Part shown: one piece after another, positions 36,019 through 48,293 of the stretch
Layout of the letters: the number at the start of each line of letters is the position of its first letter
Position numbering within the stretch: position 1 is the stretch's first letter
Source of the DNA: Paraspadella gotoi
Taxonomy: Eukaryota > Chaetognatha
Direction: 5' to 3'
DNA: 64,000 nt
NCBI GenBank assembly: GCA_051294375.1
Contig: CM119270.1
Coordinates: 9,673,530 to 9,737,529, forward strand
Made by a program: the position numbers and the translations under genes
The notes under the pieces: model-generated
Told to the model about the DNA's origin: nothing
What the model saw: only the letters and a program-made list of their open reading frames with translations
The model's database searches: none

Positions 36019-37422
36019 AACAAGTTTGTGCAAACAATGTCGGATCTGCCTACGATAATTAAGCGGTAATCAGCTAATCAGATGATAAATCACGATAATT
36101 CTTTCAATTTATGATCCTAACTGATCATAACAGATCTTACCATACCAACCAATGGCTGCGCCAATACATGTAAATCGCTTGCAAAGGATTAAACTGAACT
36201 TACTATGGTAGAAATAATTACAAATAAAGTACAAATATTTTTTTTGTATTATTAATTTTTTTTCAACTTGCATCATATTTTCAACTTGCATCATATTTTT
36301 AACTTGCATCATTTTCTTAACTTGCATAATTTTTTCAACTTGCATCATTTTTTCAATTCATATCATTTTTTCAACTTGCATCATTTTTTAATTTGCATAA
36401 TTTTTCAACTTTCATCATTTTTATAACTTGACACGTATGAACCTTAGATCGATTTAATTAACAGAAAAAACCCATTCGGGAAACAACTTGGAACCATCAG
36501 GGAAGACATTCGTACATGCCCTAGAGATAATTCATTCATGAGATAATCGACTTACAAGTAATATTTTCATATTTCTTTATTTATTTTTTTTATAATCATT
36601 TATTCTTATAATAGTACAAAATTATTCAATATAATTTATTAAATTTAAGTCATATCTACTCCTGTTTGTCTAAGGCTTTTTTGTAATTAAACGAAATAAG
36701 GACAAATGAGAAAAACTAATAAATTTAAATATTTTTACCTTTAAGCAATAATAACGAATAATGTTAAAATTTATTTTATTATTTTTTCTCATTTGTCCTT
36801 ATTAAGTTTAATTACAAAAAAGCTATAAACTATTTAATTTTACTTTTTACAAACAGGAGTAGATATGACTTAAATTTAATAAATTATATTGAATAATTTT
36901 GTACTATTATAAGAATAAATGATTATAAAAAATAAATAAAGAAATATAAAAATATTACTTGTAAGTCGATTATCACGTGAATGCATTATCTTAAAATGAT
37001 TGGTATGGGTTAATCTGAAAGGTCTTGAAAAATGCATCAGGATAAATACATAATTTTACTTATTTGCCTTAAATACAGTTGTACATGAATTTTTTTTAAA
37101 TAAATTTTTTTCAAAAAATTATTTTTTTTTAAATTAAATTTTCTCAAAAACGTGCCTTGGAAAAAAATTTAAAAACCGCTCCAGGGCATGTCCAAAGGAC
37201 TCCCTGATGGTTCCAAGTTGTTTCCCGAATGGTTTTTTTCTGTTAATTAAATCGATCTAAGTTTCATACATGTTGAATAATTTTTTCAACTTGCAGCATT
37301 TTTTCAAATTACATCATTTTTTCACCTTAATTAATTGATTAATTAACTAATTAATTAAAACATTTATGAGTAACTGTAAGCATAAATAATAAAAATTCAA
37401 ATCAACTTGAATTTGGTTTTTA
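36019..37422 (+). mobile_element. Hairpin-ended repeat family 1 (HINE-like), 5' part D1, interrupted
   Basis: Starts with the family 5' end (AACAAGTTTGTGCAAACAAT then GTCGGATCTGCC). A minisatellite of TTTTTTCAACTTGCATCA units follows at 36,262-36,430 and resumes at 37,270-37,325. The gap between the two halves is filled by a foldback element. Its 3' hairpin is missing: the next family end (37,423) faces the other way. Confidence 0.65.
36437..37268. mobile_element. Foldback element with long nested inverted repeats
   Basis: The outer arms match: 36,437-36,510 (TATGAACCTTAGATCGATTT, CCCATTCGGGAAACAACTTGG, ACCATCAGGGA) is the reverse complement of 37,195-37,268. The inner arms 36,551-36,715 and 36,782-36,966 are almost perfect reverse complements (CTTACAAGTAATATTTTCAT to AATATTACTTGTAAG; CTACTCCTGTTTG to CAAACAGGAGTAG), with a centre near 36,758. 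The right arm carries about 190 extra bases (about 37,000-37,190). No coding capacity. Confidence 0.85.
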
Positions 37423-38485
37423 GCAGATCCAGACTCTATGATTCACTTTGTCGGTCCATTGGTCCGCCCCCTCAATCTTGTCGGTAAATCATTTTTATCG
37501 TGTCAGAACATCGAATTATGATACATTATTAAAAAAAAACGATGTCCGTCCCACACTGCCTGATTTTCAGGTTAACGCCCTGCTCCTTCCTCTCCCTGCC
37601 AATCTCATACACACAGCCTGATTTTCTTAAAAAACCTCCAGTTAACGCCCTGCTCCTTCCTCTCCCTGCCTATCTCATACCACTTCCTGATTTTCTAAAA
37701 AGACCTCCAGGTTAACGCCCTGCTCCTTCCTCTCCCTGCCTACTCATACACACTGTCTGATTTTCTAAAAAGACCTCCAGGTTAACGCCCTGCTCCTTCC
37801 TCTCCCTGCCTATCTCATACACACTGTCTCATTTTCTAAAAAGACCTCCAGGTTAACGCCCTGCCCTTCCTCTCCCTGCCTATTCATACACATGCCTGCA
37901 TTTTCTAAAAATACCCACCAGGTTAACGCCACTGCTCCTTCCTCTCCCTGCCTATCTCATACACACTTCCTAATTTTCTAAAAAGACCTCCAGTTTAACG
38001 CCCTGCTCCTTCCTCTCCCTGCCTATCTCATGCGTCCCACCTAAGCAAAAAACTCCAATTACTCGTGATTGGATGGTTGGTTTGTGTGATAAAGCTAGAA
38101 ATAAAGTTTGATGGAATAGTGCGAGCGAAAATGATTTTAAATGGAAAAAACATAAGTCGTATTTACTAAAATCTTTTTACTTATTTTAACCAATATTTAC
38201 TCTAATTAATCATAATTGGATGGATAGATTGAGATGAAATTTTGTGTGTGGGAAGGAAAGTGTGTGACGAAGCTAGATATAAAGTTTTAATGGAATTGTG
38301 CTAGTGGAAATGAATCTAAATAGAAAAAAAACATAAGTCACATTTACTTGAATCTTTATTATTTATGCTTACTAATAAATATTTTAATTAATTGATTAAT
38401 GTAAAAAAATGATGCAATTTAAAAAAAAGATTCAATTTAAAAAAAATGATGCTAGTTAAAAAAATGATGCAAGTTAAAAAAACAA
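37423..38485 (-). mobile_element. Hairpin-ended repeat family 1 (HINE-like), copy D2, 5'-truncated
   Basis: Reads leftward. It has the family 3' block (GACTCTATGATTCACTTTGTCGG, CCGCCCCCTCAATCTTGTCGG) but only half of the hairpin. Body subrepeats occur at 38,045-38,160 and 38,215-38,345, and a remnant of the minisatellite (AAAAATGATGCAAGTTAAA) at 38,405-38,480. A 70 bp tandem repeat is inserted at 37,550-38,035. The 5' end is not found. Confidence 0.65.
37550..38035 (+). repeat. 70 bp tandem repeat, seven units
   Basis: Unit contains GTTAACGCCCTGCTCCTTCC, TCTCCCTGCCTATCTCATAC and TGATTTTCTAAAAAGACCTCC. Unit starts lie near 37,571, 37,641, 37,711, 37,781, 37,852, 37,922 and 37,994. Confidence 0.95.
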
Positions 38486-38734
38486 TTTTATTGTATATGT
38501 AATAAAAAATAATTAAGACCTTTTTCAAAAAATCTTTGCATAACAATAACATGAATTGAATTTTCTTTATAGTAATATCATTATAAAATCAGAAAATTTC
38601 AAAATAATATTTTTTATAATTTTAAGAACAGTTTCGAATTTGCCAAAAAAAAAAAAATAAGAAACTTTTGTAAAATATGTTTTATAATATTTTTATGTTA
38701 AAGCTGCGAAAAAAAAGTAAAACGTTTCATCATA

Positions 38735-39673
38735 CAGAGTGTCTCAATCGTAGTGTTACTTTACAAATGAATACAGTGGATCATTATAGTTATATAAATG
38801 CATTTACTGTACATGTTGGATCCAAAACTGCTTACAGTTTTATGTCTTTATTTTGAAAATAAAACGATTATGTCAAATTCTATCAGCACTGAAAGCAAAT
38901 GTCGAAAATATCCTTTGTCAATTTTTAAATATTAAAATGTTTCCAACGACCCAAAGGATTTTTTTTCAGCTATTTGGTTGAATAATATTATGTCGCCACG
39001 GTATAGTGATGGTCACCGGCCTTTTCTGAAGGATTTTCACCATAGTTATTCTGAATTTGACAGTATTGAGCATTAATTGAAATATTTCTATGAATATACA
39101 GGTTGTTTGACAGAGCCAATTATGCAATTATATTGTCACTGCATATAAGTGGAAGTCAGCTGGAAAATAGTTTTCGCAGTAAAAAGTATTTTATGTATCT
39201 AACATCCTATGCTGAATCATTGCATACTAAATTTGCAGTGTTTAACAGTTTCCTGAAGATAACCTTAATGAGCTTGCATGAAAACAAATTTTCTTTACAA
39301 TAATTCTTTGTATCTTGACCTCTGAAATAACTCTTATCTTCGTCAATCATTCCCAATTTACAAAAATCTTAGACAAGGACACAATAAACAATGGGTCCTA
39401 CTATAATGTAACATGCACCATCATTTTCTTAACCAAAATCAGGACGACTATATAATTTTTATTTATATCACCTAAATATTTTTATCGATTTTCAAAACGA
39501 AAATCACTCATTTGAACTACGCATTAGGTAATTAAAAATACAAATCAACATAATAGAGATACCAAAAAAAACTGTATGAACTCATCTTTCCGGTGGTTCT
39601 ATCATATTAATAATTCACCATACCAATTTGACACAGCGTTCATTTGTAAAGTGACAGTACGCTTGAGACACTG
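38735..39673. mobile_element. Mariner-like nonautonomous element with TA flanks
   Basis: 939 bases between inverted termini. The left end is CAGAGTGTCTCAATCGTAGT ... ACTTTACAAATGAA. The right end, reverse-complemented, is CAGTGTCTCAAGCGTACTGT ... CACTTTACAAATGAA. Both ends are flanked by TA, as expected of Tc1/mariner insertions. No transposase frame is visible inside; a 66-codon frame at 39,103-39,303 matches nothing I know. Confidence 0.75.
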
Positions 39674-41293
39674 TATAATAGTTTCTTCTACGGAGAATGA
39701 AAATGTAGACAAATTTGACCTTTTTTTTACAAGGTAGAATGTACAAATACCAAATAATCTATAATGTTTCAATGCGCGACGAAAGATGGACTCACAAGGC
39801 GTCGCATTTCAACAAGTTTTTCGTGTATCCAAGTCGGTATAGTAACTGTATCGGTTGCTAAATTATATATATTTGCATCAAATTCAAAAGACTCTTATTA
39901 AAGCATTGTGCAAGTCAATAACCTAAAGACACAAACTCGAATATTTTTTTTAAGTTCTTATTGAGGCCGAGCTCCCTGAGGTCATGTGGCCGTTGAGGGA
40001 AAAGAGAGTGAGAGAGTCGAGGGAGCTCGGCCTCATTATGTAATTTTCGAGTACTATCTATAGAGTCAATATCTGTCAACCAACTCCAATGGTAATGTGA
40101 CTATACTAACTCCTAAAGCAAATTTCACCTCCACTTCATATCATTTAAACTTAAAATTAATAAAAGAAGGCAAATTTAATTTGGATTTTAAGACATTGAT
40201 TTAATCAATACAAAAACTATGAGACAATCTTTAAAGAGGAATTTCTTGATAAGATTTAATCAAGCCATACGTGTCTCGGAATGAATAACGAACGGGCTGT
40301 TAGAAGTTTGTTAGTAAAACTTTTAACTCGTTTTTAATTAAATATACACAATGAACTATAACCTATTCATTTACAAAAAATCGATCAATTCAATTCCATC
40401 CAGGGTGGATAATGCGCAAAATATTAGGAAAACAATTAAACTGAGTTAAACTGAATTTCATCTACAACTACAAGCAGTTGCGCTTTTTAAATAAAAAACA
40501 AGTTGGAAGTTAACTCTCTCTCAGGAGATCTCAGACATAATCCACTTAAGGGGACCCAGTGATAAAAATGATATCATAAGCTTAAGTGTGTATCATCAAA
40601 AGAATTTGAATGGTGATAATCATTAATTTTATTTATATAGGAAAATGGCAAAAAAATTCTTATATATTATATAAAAAAAAATAATTGATCCTAAATATTT
40701 ATATGATCCATTATTTTATTTTTGGTATAAAAATTTTTTTTTTAATTCTAAATTTTTATTTTTTATTATACAAAACTATAATTTTAGGTTTAAAAATCGT
40801 TGAACAAAAGCTTTACTAAACTAATATTTTTTTTATATTTATTAAAAACAGAAAAATCAAACCTAAATGTTATTTTTAAAAATTAAACCTAAATTCTATT
40901 CTTACAAAAACAAAACTGCAATAACCATTCATTAATATTCCTTTTTATTTTTTAAAAATATTAATAAACTATATTAATTCCTAATTATAATAATTCATAA
41001 TTTAGCAAAAATACAAAACTTATCTTTTATTATATTTATATTACTTCAAAAAATTTTATTTTTATCAAATTAACAGAATCACTTAAAAAAATATTTAAAT
41101 ACAATTAATTTATATAAAAATTAAGCGAGCGGATTATATTAAATTTTTTAACCAATTCCCTAAATGATTATAAAAAAAAAATCATATGGTCAGAAAAAGC
41201 TTAAGTTAAAGGATCAAATGTTATGATTTCAGCTTTTTACCCCCCGGGTCACTTGGTCCCCTTAAATTAATTCTCCTTCATTTTAATATAAAA
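39674..41293 (-). other. Giant intron, AT-rich; one short hairpin
   Basis: Very AT-rich. At 39,962-39,977 TGAGGCCGAGCTCCCT pairs perfectly with 40,020-40,035 (AGGGAGCTCGGCCTCA) around a ~42 base G/A-rich loop. 41,281-41,290 contains ATTAAA on the minus strand just after the zinc-finger stop codon, a possible poly(A) signal. Confidence 0.5.
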
Positions 41294-42490
41294 CTAGTTT
41301 TGATTGGTGTGTAGTAACATATGACGAGATAAAAAACGTTTTCGTTTTGTAACGTAATCACAGTCTTCACATTTAAAAATTTTTGGATGCCTATTGTGTT
41401 TTTCCAAATGAATCTTCATTATTCCCTTATAATTTGCTGTATAATCACATTGATTACATTTAAAAATCTTGCCGTTTTCATGTTTTTGCATATGATTTGT
41501 CAGATATCTTTTTCTTTTTGCCGCATATTCACACTGAGGACATTTAAATGGCTTTTCATCAGAATGTTTTGTCATATGAAAGTTTAGCTCAGTCTTAGAT
41601 GTCGTTGCAAATTTACATAATTGACATTTATGAGGTCTGATGCCTGTGTGTATCATTAAATGTCGTTTTAAGTCCATCTTAGTTTTTGTAGAATATTCAC
41701 ATTGAGGACACTTGAATGGCTTTTCATCCGAGTGCTTCAACATGTGCTTCGAAAGATTCCTTTTTACATTTGTAGCATAATCACACTGATTACACTTGAA
41801 AGACATGGAATCAGAATGTGTCATCAAATGAACATTTAGGTTACTTTTTAAATTTGCCGAGTAGTCGCATTTATCACATTTAAATAGCCTGACGTTAGAA
41901 TGTGTTATCATATGTCTTTGGAGATTCCTTTTTAATTTTGCAGTATAGCCACATTGATCACATTTGTAAAGCTTTTCTTCTGGAGGACTAACCTTGTCTT
42001 CTTCTGATTTCTGATTGATTTCTGAGGCAGCATCTTGTTGATCGCCTGCCTGTATATCGAAATGATCAAATAAATGATATTCTAAATCTTTTTTTCTTAT
42101 TGCTGCAAAGTCACACTGATTACATCTGAATGATTTAAAATTGTGCCGAGTTAACAGATGACTTCTCAAAGCTTGTTGAGTTTTTGCAGCATATCTACAA
42201 ATACCACATTTGATTGGTCTGGCATCACTGTGACTTAGTAAATGTCTCGAAAGTTTTGTTTTTGAATCAGTTCTATAATTACAGAGAATGCATTTGTAAG
42301 TGTTGGCAGTATTGTGTGTTAGCATATGCTGACTAAAAAGCGTTTTTGATGCCGATGAAAAGCCACATTTAACGCATTGAAGTTTCAAAAGCCGAAATTT
42401 TAGACGAGGCGCCGATGGCTTTGCGGCATAAGTATGATCCATTGCATTTTTCTTGACTTCAAATGTGCTTTCAGTTACTTCAGTATCCAT
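41294..42490 (-). CDS. Twelve-finger C2H2 zinc-finger protein, nested in dynein intron
   Basis: 398-residue uninterrupted frame. After a ~38-residue N-terminus without a known domain (no KRAB, ZAD or BTB seen), there are twelve C2H2 fingers. Four lie at about residues 39-143, followed by an acidic Ser/Glu/Gln linker (about 144-173), then eight in tandem to the C-terminus. Finger spacing is C-x2-C-x12-H-x3/4-H, with linkers such as HSDEKPFKC and HTGIRPHKC, typical of DNA-binding arrays; the recurring KCxQCDYA.. style is common in arthropod proteins. The start is supported by an in-frame TAA 30 nt upstream. A role as a nuclear DNA-binding regulator is inferred from the fold; the target is unknown. 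The gene lies on the same strand as the dynein gene, inside its 16.7 kb intron, and has no intron in the coding part, so retroposition is possible. Confidence 0.93.
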   Translation of the reverse strand: MDTEVTESTFEVKKNAMDHTYAAKPSAPRLKFRLLKLQCVKCGFSSASKTLFSQHMLTHNTANTYKCILCNYRTDSKTKLSRHLLSHSDARPIKCGICRYAAKTQQALRSHLLTRHNFKSFRCNQCDFAAIRKKDLEYHLFDHFDIQAGDQQDAASEINQKSEEDKVSPPEEKLYKCDQCGYTAKLKRNLQRHMITHSNVRLFKCDKCDYSANLKSNLNVHLMTHSDSMSFKCNQCDYATNVKRNLSKHMLKHSDEKPFKCPQCEYSTKTKMDLKRHLMIHTGIRPHKCQLCKFATTSKTELNFHMTKHSDEKPFKCPQCEYAAKRKRYLTNHMQKHENGKIFKCNQCDYTANYKGIMKIHLEKHNRHPKIFKCEDCDYVTKRKRFLSRHMLLHTNQN

Positions 42491-45400
42491 TATGAACTTT
42501 ACGAGGATTATTGCTTAAAATTCGAGTAGCCAGTGTGTACGTAGTTGAGTTTATATCCACTTTTTTATTTATTTTTTTTCTTTCATGACACGATGCCTTG
42601 CATGTTTTCGGCCATTAAGGCTTTGGAAGATCAATTTCGATTCATAGATTGCAACTGGATGAAAAAAAGGAATTCATTTTGTTGATGGAAAGTAAGAAGT
42701 TTCCCAAAAATGAGTAAATGCGTGTTTTGTACGAGCGATAAAGAACGATTGAGATAAAGAATAATTTCCAAAGAGACGCGAAACTAAGCAGAAATTACAA
42801 GCAGCCCAAACAATCGAGAAAAACGAATGGGGAGAGAGGAAGAGGAGAAGGTAAAAGAAATTAAGGAGAGAAGGAAGAGAAAGTGGAAAACCGTTGAGTC
42901 GGACAAAAGAGCATCGATAGCATAGCATAGCATCGAGAGCTAAAATAAGAAAAACAAAATTTCTTCCTCGGAATCGACATAAATAAATTTAAAACGAAAT
43001 GATTGTTTGGTAATGGCAATTAAATATGCATTGTAGTTGACTCAAGTGACGAATTTTTTTAGCAAAAAATATCTACAAGGAAACAAAAAAAGGTTATATA
43101 AAATAAAAGAAAAGAAAAGAATAGTAAAAACCAAAAAGAGAAAAAACAATAACAATTCAATGATCAATGTTAAAGAGAGTGATGTGAAACCTGACCCAAG
43201 GTCAGGTGGTCGAATAATGGGCAGTCGTCGGTGTTGTGGTCGTTAGTCGTTATTGTTGTCATCGTCACTTTAATGAATATCAAACATCACTTTAGGATTC
43301 AACATCATTTAATTACGTCATTACTAATATAGTAATATTTCATTTTAATTAATTCATAAATTAACTGATTGGATCAGTTATTTTAGGCTGGAAATGTGAG
43401 TTACTTAGTTAAGAATAGCCTTTCTTTCATCTTCGTTGCTGAAAGCAATAGTCGTTAAAAATTTAAAATGTAAAAATTTTATTAACAACTAAACAATATT
43501 CTGTAAAATCTGTAAAATATTTTTATATTTATAATATTGTTGGGCTTATTTTAATTTTAATTTTTATGGCTCAAAGCAGAAAAGCCGCCAACTATAGACG
43601 AAGGCGAATTCTCGAGTCCGCATTTCGGTAATTGATTATGAAGAGACGTGAGTAGATTGCGCGACCCGCGATTCTCATTGAATAGAGACTCATCCGTCTT
43701 TGTCATGCGATAAGAACGAAAATAGATCAGAAATGTTATGGCAGAGTCGATTGACTGAATTAATTATAAAACCGCGTCAAAACATACTGAAATCGTGGAG
43801 AAAATCTGAACTCGATTTACGAATCATGTTTCTTATTTTGTTCCTAACAAACGATAAAAAAATTTGGATTCTCATTTTGTCTTTCTCTTTACTTTATTCT
43901 TTAATTCATTTGTGAGAAATCACGGGGTCACAAGTTTACTCACTTTCAAAATCAATCACCCTGACTCTAACCTCTGTCCAGATCGTTGTCAGGGAAAAAT
44001 TCCGAGACCCCTGGCCCTGGCTATCGGCTAACTTTTCACATAAAATGACAAGAAAACTTAAACGCACGTCAATGGAAAGAAACACCAATCTCATACGTAA
44101 AACTCTGTGATCAAAACCTTGCGTTAACTAAATAAAAGGATACCGGTCCATGGCGGGCTCGTTGTTCGTCGTTATTTATGAAATTGGTACAACCAATATA
44201 AACATTATCAATTCATTTAATAAATAAGCTATCTTTCCTCTGACTTTGGACAGGCTTAAGATATAGTGAGTTACATACTAATTACTAGAGTGATGTGAAA
44301 CTAATAAAATTTTAGAAAATTAAAATTTAGCATATAAAAGATGAAAATAAAAACCAATAAAAATACTTTAGTAAATTTATTTTTTTAATTTTATACATTA
44401 GTGGGCACAATGAGCTTAATTTATATATAGTAATAAGTATAAAATAAGCTTAAATTTAAAACAAAATTTTTAAATTTTAAGATCGGATTTGGATTTCTTG
44501 CAAAAAGTTGATATAAAAAATATTATTCTTTTTTAAAAATTTTTTTATTAAGTTGGTTAAAAATATAAAAAAAACTATATTTAAAACATCGATTTTTAAT
44601 TTCTAGTTTAAAAATTTATTTTTTTATAATTTTAACTTACTTAATAACATAATTTTTGAAAAAGATTTATATTTTATTTATAAAGTTTTTTACGAGGAAT
44701 CTGAATCTGTTCTAAGAATTAAAAAAAAATTGAAATTTTAGCATTATATACAAAATAAGCTGACTTGGCCAAAATATTTGTAAAAAAAAACAAACAAACT
44801 ACAGATTAGTATTCACTAATATGATAGTTTTCAAGATATAACTGAATTTTGATTCCAAACTTTCACTTCACCCTACTAATTACTGCACAAAGCCTCTAAT
44901 GTAGCTGAGACAAACACAATTCTCATGTCCTATCTTGTCTTTCCTCCTCACTTTTCCGTCTCTCTCCATTCCTCCTGACTCCACTCAAGCGTCTGTTCCT
45001 TCGCAAATCGAGTGATTTATATAAGTCGCGTCTTGTCACGGTCCATTGGTCGCGTGTCACTCTATTGAAGAGATCTTGCCACGTCCAGCGACACGCACTA
45101 AACCGTGACGCCACGCATCGGAATTTTCCTCTTCGTTCACTCGATTCACGGCGTCATTCTTCACGCGTCGCCATTCTCTTTCAAATTCACGCGTTCGCTT
45201 TTCATTCCGGTGACATTCAGCGTCATATTCAAAGGTCTGCCGTCTGTGGAGATCGTTTTCTAGATCTGCGTTATTTTTGTAACAGGTTTGCTTTCTCAAA
45301 TTTTAAACGTCTAAAACATTTATATGACAAGTAAGTTATTCATGACTTTTTTACATACTCCCCAGAGTCGATATTACCGAAATTTAGCAAGGCTAATCGC

Positions 45401-45581
45401 TACAGCGTCGTTTCCATCCATTAACTAATCACGGGTCGACCTTGACCAAACTCAAAGTTCTCGTTTCGTCTCGTTTTCGTCCCAGTCATCGGCATGTACA
45501 TCTCCAGCAATCATACATAATTCTCTTCAACCCCTTAACTCCACCCATTACCCACTACCCACTACCCGCCTAATTTCTTAC
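42491..45581 (-). other. Giant dynein intron, first-transcribed part; no gene recognised
   Basis: Upstream flank of the zinc-finger gene. 44,176-44,255 holds a short repeat (AAATTGGTACAACCAATATA ... TTAATAAATAAGCTATCTT) seen elsewhere in the window. 44,300-44,850 is extremely AT-rich. 44,930-45,340 is CpG-rich with frames on both strands (CGT/ACG-rich) that I do not recognise. Confidence 0.45.
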
Positions 45582-45774
45582 CTTGATATCCTCCCTCCAT
45601 TCTGCCTTCCCGTAATTCTTTGTGATTTCCGGTTGGAAGAGGGCGTAACCCGCCATAGCAGTGGCCAGTCTGGTGAGCGACTGGCGCCCGGATCCTCCGA
45701 CGCCCACGAGGAGAGCGTTGCCTCCGGGCGTGCGGAGGATGCGGCAGATGCGCGACAGGTGCTCCAGGACGTAC
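45582..45774 (-). CDS. Dynein heavy chain exon: AAA4 Walker A
   Basis: 193 nt, entered with one base completing a codon and left in phase 0. Acceptor is cctatCAG|GTAC, donor AAG|GTAAGA. It encodes [19 protein letters not shown], then [20 protein letters not shown] with the nucleotide-binding P-loop, then [16 protein letters not shown]. It joins directly to the 28,693-28,854 exon across a 16,727 nt intron. The upstream exon, which must end in phase 2, was not found in the rest of the window. Confidence 0.96.
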
Positions 45775-46030
45775 CTGATAGGATAAGTGGGGGGAAGAGA
45801 GTAGGATGTGTTAGATTGTGAAAAATACTATGAGTTGATAATTTTGGTTTCTTACAATATATTTCTTGAAATATTATAAAAAGTATAAAGAAATTATAAA
45901 AATAATATTATCTTTTTTTACATAAAAAAAATGAACTGTACATATGATCCGCCGGTCGACATCGATTTAAAGACATTAAATCTGACCCTATATCGCCTTT
46001 GCTTGGGATTTTTTGTTCCCTTTTCTTTAA
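45775..46030 (-). other. Intron upstream of the AAA4 exon, nothing recognised
   Basis: G-rich next to the exon, then AT-rich. Confidence 0.5.
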
Positions 46031-46031
46031 T

Positions 46032-46089
<58 letters not shown>
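46031..46089 (+). repeat. (CT)n microsatellite
   Basis: Perfect CT repeat of about 59 bases. Confidence 0.95.
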
Positions 46090-46091
<2 letters not shown>

Positions 46092-46444
46092 CAACGACAA
46101 CGAGGGACGCTGGTTGATCAATGGAGAAGCAGTTTTCAATAAAGAATTAATGGGGATGTAGAGAAGGACGGCAAAACAAAAGAACAATCATTTTACATTA
46201 AATTATATCAACTAAAGCAAACAAACCACATAGTAAAATGTAAGAAGGAAATTCAAAAAATATCTTTTCCAAGTTTGGAACTTTTCAATCTCTATAAAAA
46301 TTTTATCTTTACTGATGCAAATTAAAATTTCATACTGCTATGTAAAATTGTGAAAATTCAAATTTTTTTCTGAATGGAATGCTTCGGTCCCAATGCCTTT
46401 TGAGCATTGAATCGACATAATCACATTTCCATGATTTTAATCTG

Positions 46445-46445
<1 letters not shown>

Positions 46446-46483
<38 letters not shown>

Positions 46484-46602
46484 TCTCTCTCTCTCTCTCT
46501 CCTCTTTTTTTTTTTTTCAGCTAGGTGACAGAATAGACTATTCATTATCTGCCCAAGGCTTCAACCTTCGTCAAAGAATTTCTCTCTCTCTCTCTACTTT
46601 CT

Positions 46603-46682
<80 letters not shown>
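46446..46682 (+). repeat. Pair of (CT)n microsatellite arrays
   Basis: Interrupted CT arrays at 46,446-46,502 and 46,578-46,682, separated by ~75 bases that include TTTTTTTTTTTTTCAG. Confidence 0.9.
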
Positions 46683-46683
<1 letters not shown>

Positions 46684-48293
46684 CACTGGAAAGATAACCT
46701 TTGCGCCCATTCCACCAATTGCCTCTCTCTAGGATTGGACGGCGGCTTAGGAAGGAATAGATCCTGTGGATGCTTTAGTCTCACTCTCTCTCACTCTTTC
46801 TCTCCCTATCTTCATCTATCTTTCTCGTGATGGCAGTACCTATTGTTGGCAACGTCGTTTTCGCAGCAATTTTGTGGCTTTTTATCGATATCATTGCGAG
46901 AATCTTCGTCGCTATCGTCATTGTTTTCTGATAAACTTTATTGCTTATATCTTTGTTGCAGTCACATTCTTAATTATAATTATATATAGAGATCGTTTTC
47001 GGTTTCATTATTTCAGGTCTTATTTTACTGGCATTTATGTCGTTTATGAATCATCAAAATTTCAATCAGTGCGCAGATTGCACTGTGCAGTGTGCATCAA
47101 AGCCATTGCGCTTTCATCTTCGTTCACTTCTAGCGACATCTTCCCCTCAACTTGTTTTCTTCGCCTCAATGCGTTATTTTCGTCGTCGCCGTCTTTGTCG
47201 TCGTTAAAATAGTCTTGGCCCCTTGTCGTTGTTGTTCGTTGTTGTAGTCGTGGTGTCTCATTAACCTCTCGGGTCAAAGACTCCTTTTTTCTCTCTTCCT
47301 TTTTTTGGGAGGGAATCAGTATTCCTTACGGAGAGTGGCTGTATTCGGTGCTCGCTTTCTCTACTGGTATAAGCAGGTTTTTGAGTGACGTGGGCGAAAA
47401 AGAAGATGGATCTCACTACTCTGCGCCTTACTCTCTTTCACGCAAAAATGTGTGAAATTAACTTTACCGAAGCGTCACGCGATTCCGATCACGCGTCGAT
47501 GTTAACGAGATTTTAGGGTCACGTGATGACTTTCACGTGCCTACCAGCCGACCGATTTCTTACCGATATACGTCACGTCTCGAACCTCGTTCTGACTATT
47601 GGTAAATCGGCTATTCAAGCGAAGTCCGATATCCCTATTCTGGTGTGGTGATGAAACTGTCATCCTTCTCGGTTAAAAAAGAATTGGAAGAACGGCACTT
47701 TTTTTCAAAGAAGCCCCCTTAGCTGGCGGCGCTCCTGAAGCAGCGGACTCAAACACACGCACAATAATCGTATCTTTTGCTGCTCCATCGTCGTTTTATG
47801 CATCACTCCTTTTGTTGTCACTCTCACAGTCGCAACTGCTTCCTCCATCGTTCAAACTACCGTCATCGTTTCTGTCGATCCCGATCCTGACGGAGGCTTA
47901 ATTCTTTCTTCTCGCTGAGTCACCCAGCAAGCCAGAATTTTGTTGTTGCAAAAGTAGAGTCGGAAAAAAAAACCTAACTCTAATCCCAACCCTAATCCCT
48001 AATATCTATTCCCTAAATTAACCTTAACCCTAACCGAAACCCTAAACAATTAATCCATCTTTCAAATTATCGTTGTCGTTTTTATCGATCCCGATCCTGA
48101 CTCTAAGCCATCCAGCCAGAAAGAGAGAGAGAGAGAGATTCACTGCTCCGTCATACGGCAAGGGGGCATCGAAGAGCATTTCGCCCAAAAGTCCTCATAA
48201 AAAAAAATTACGAGATTCATTTAAATTTAATTTGTCTTCATTTCATTTTGATATATATAATTCAGCGGATAAATAAAAATTCATAATCCTTAC
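46683..48293. other. Noncoding; degenerate CCCTAA-like stretch
   Basis: No gene recognised. 47,975-48,050 contains imperfect CCCTAA/CCCTAAC repeats, too short and degenerate to call telomeric. Confidence 0.45.

Noticed and set aside
47975-48050. CCCTAA-like interstitial telomere
   Set aside because: Too short and too degenerate; neighbouring sequence is ordinary intron or intergenic DNA.
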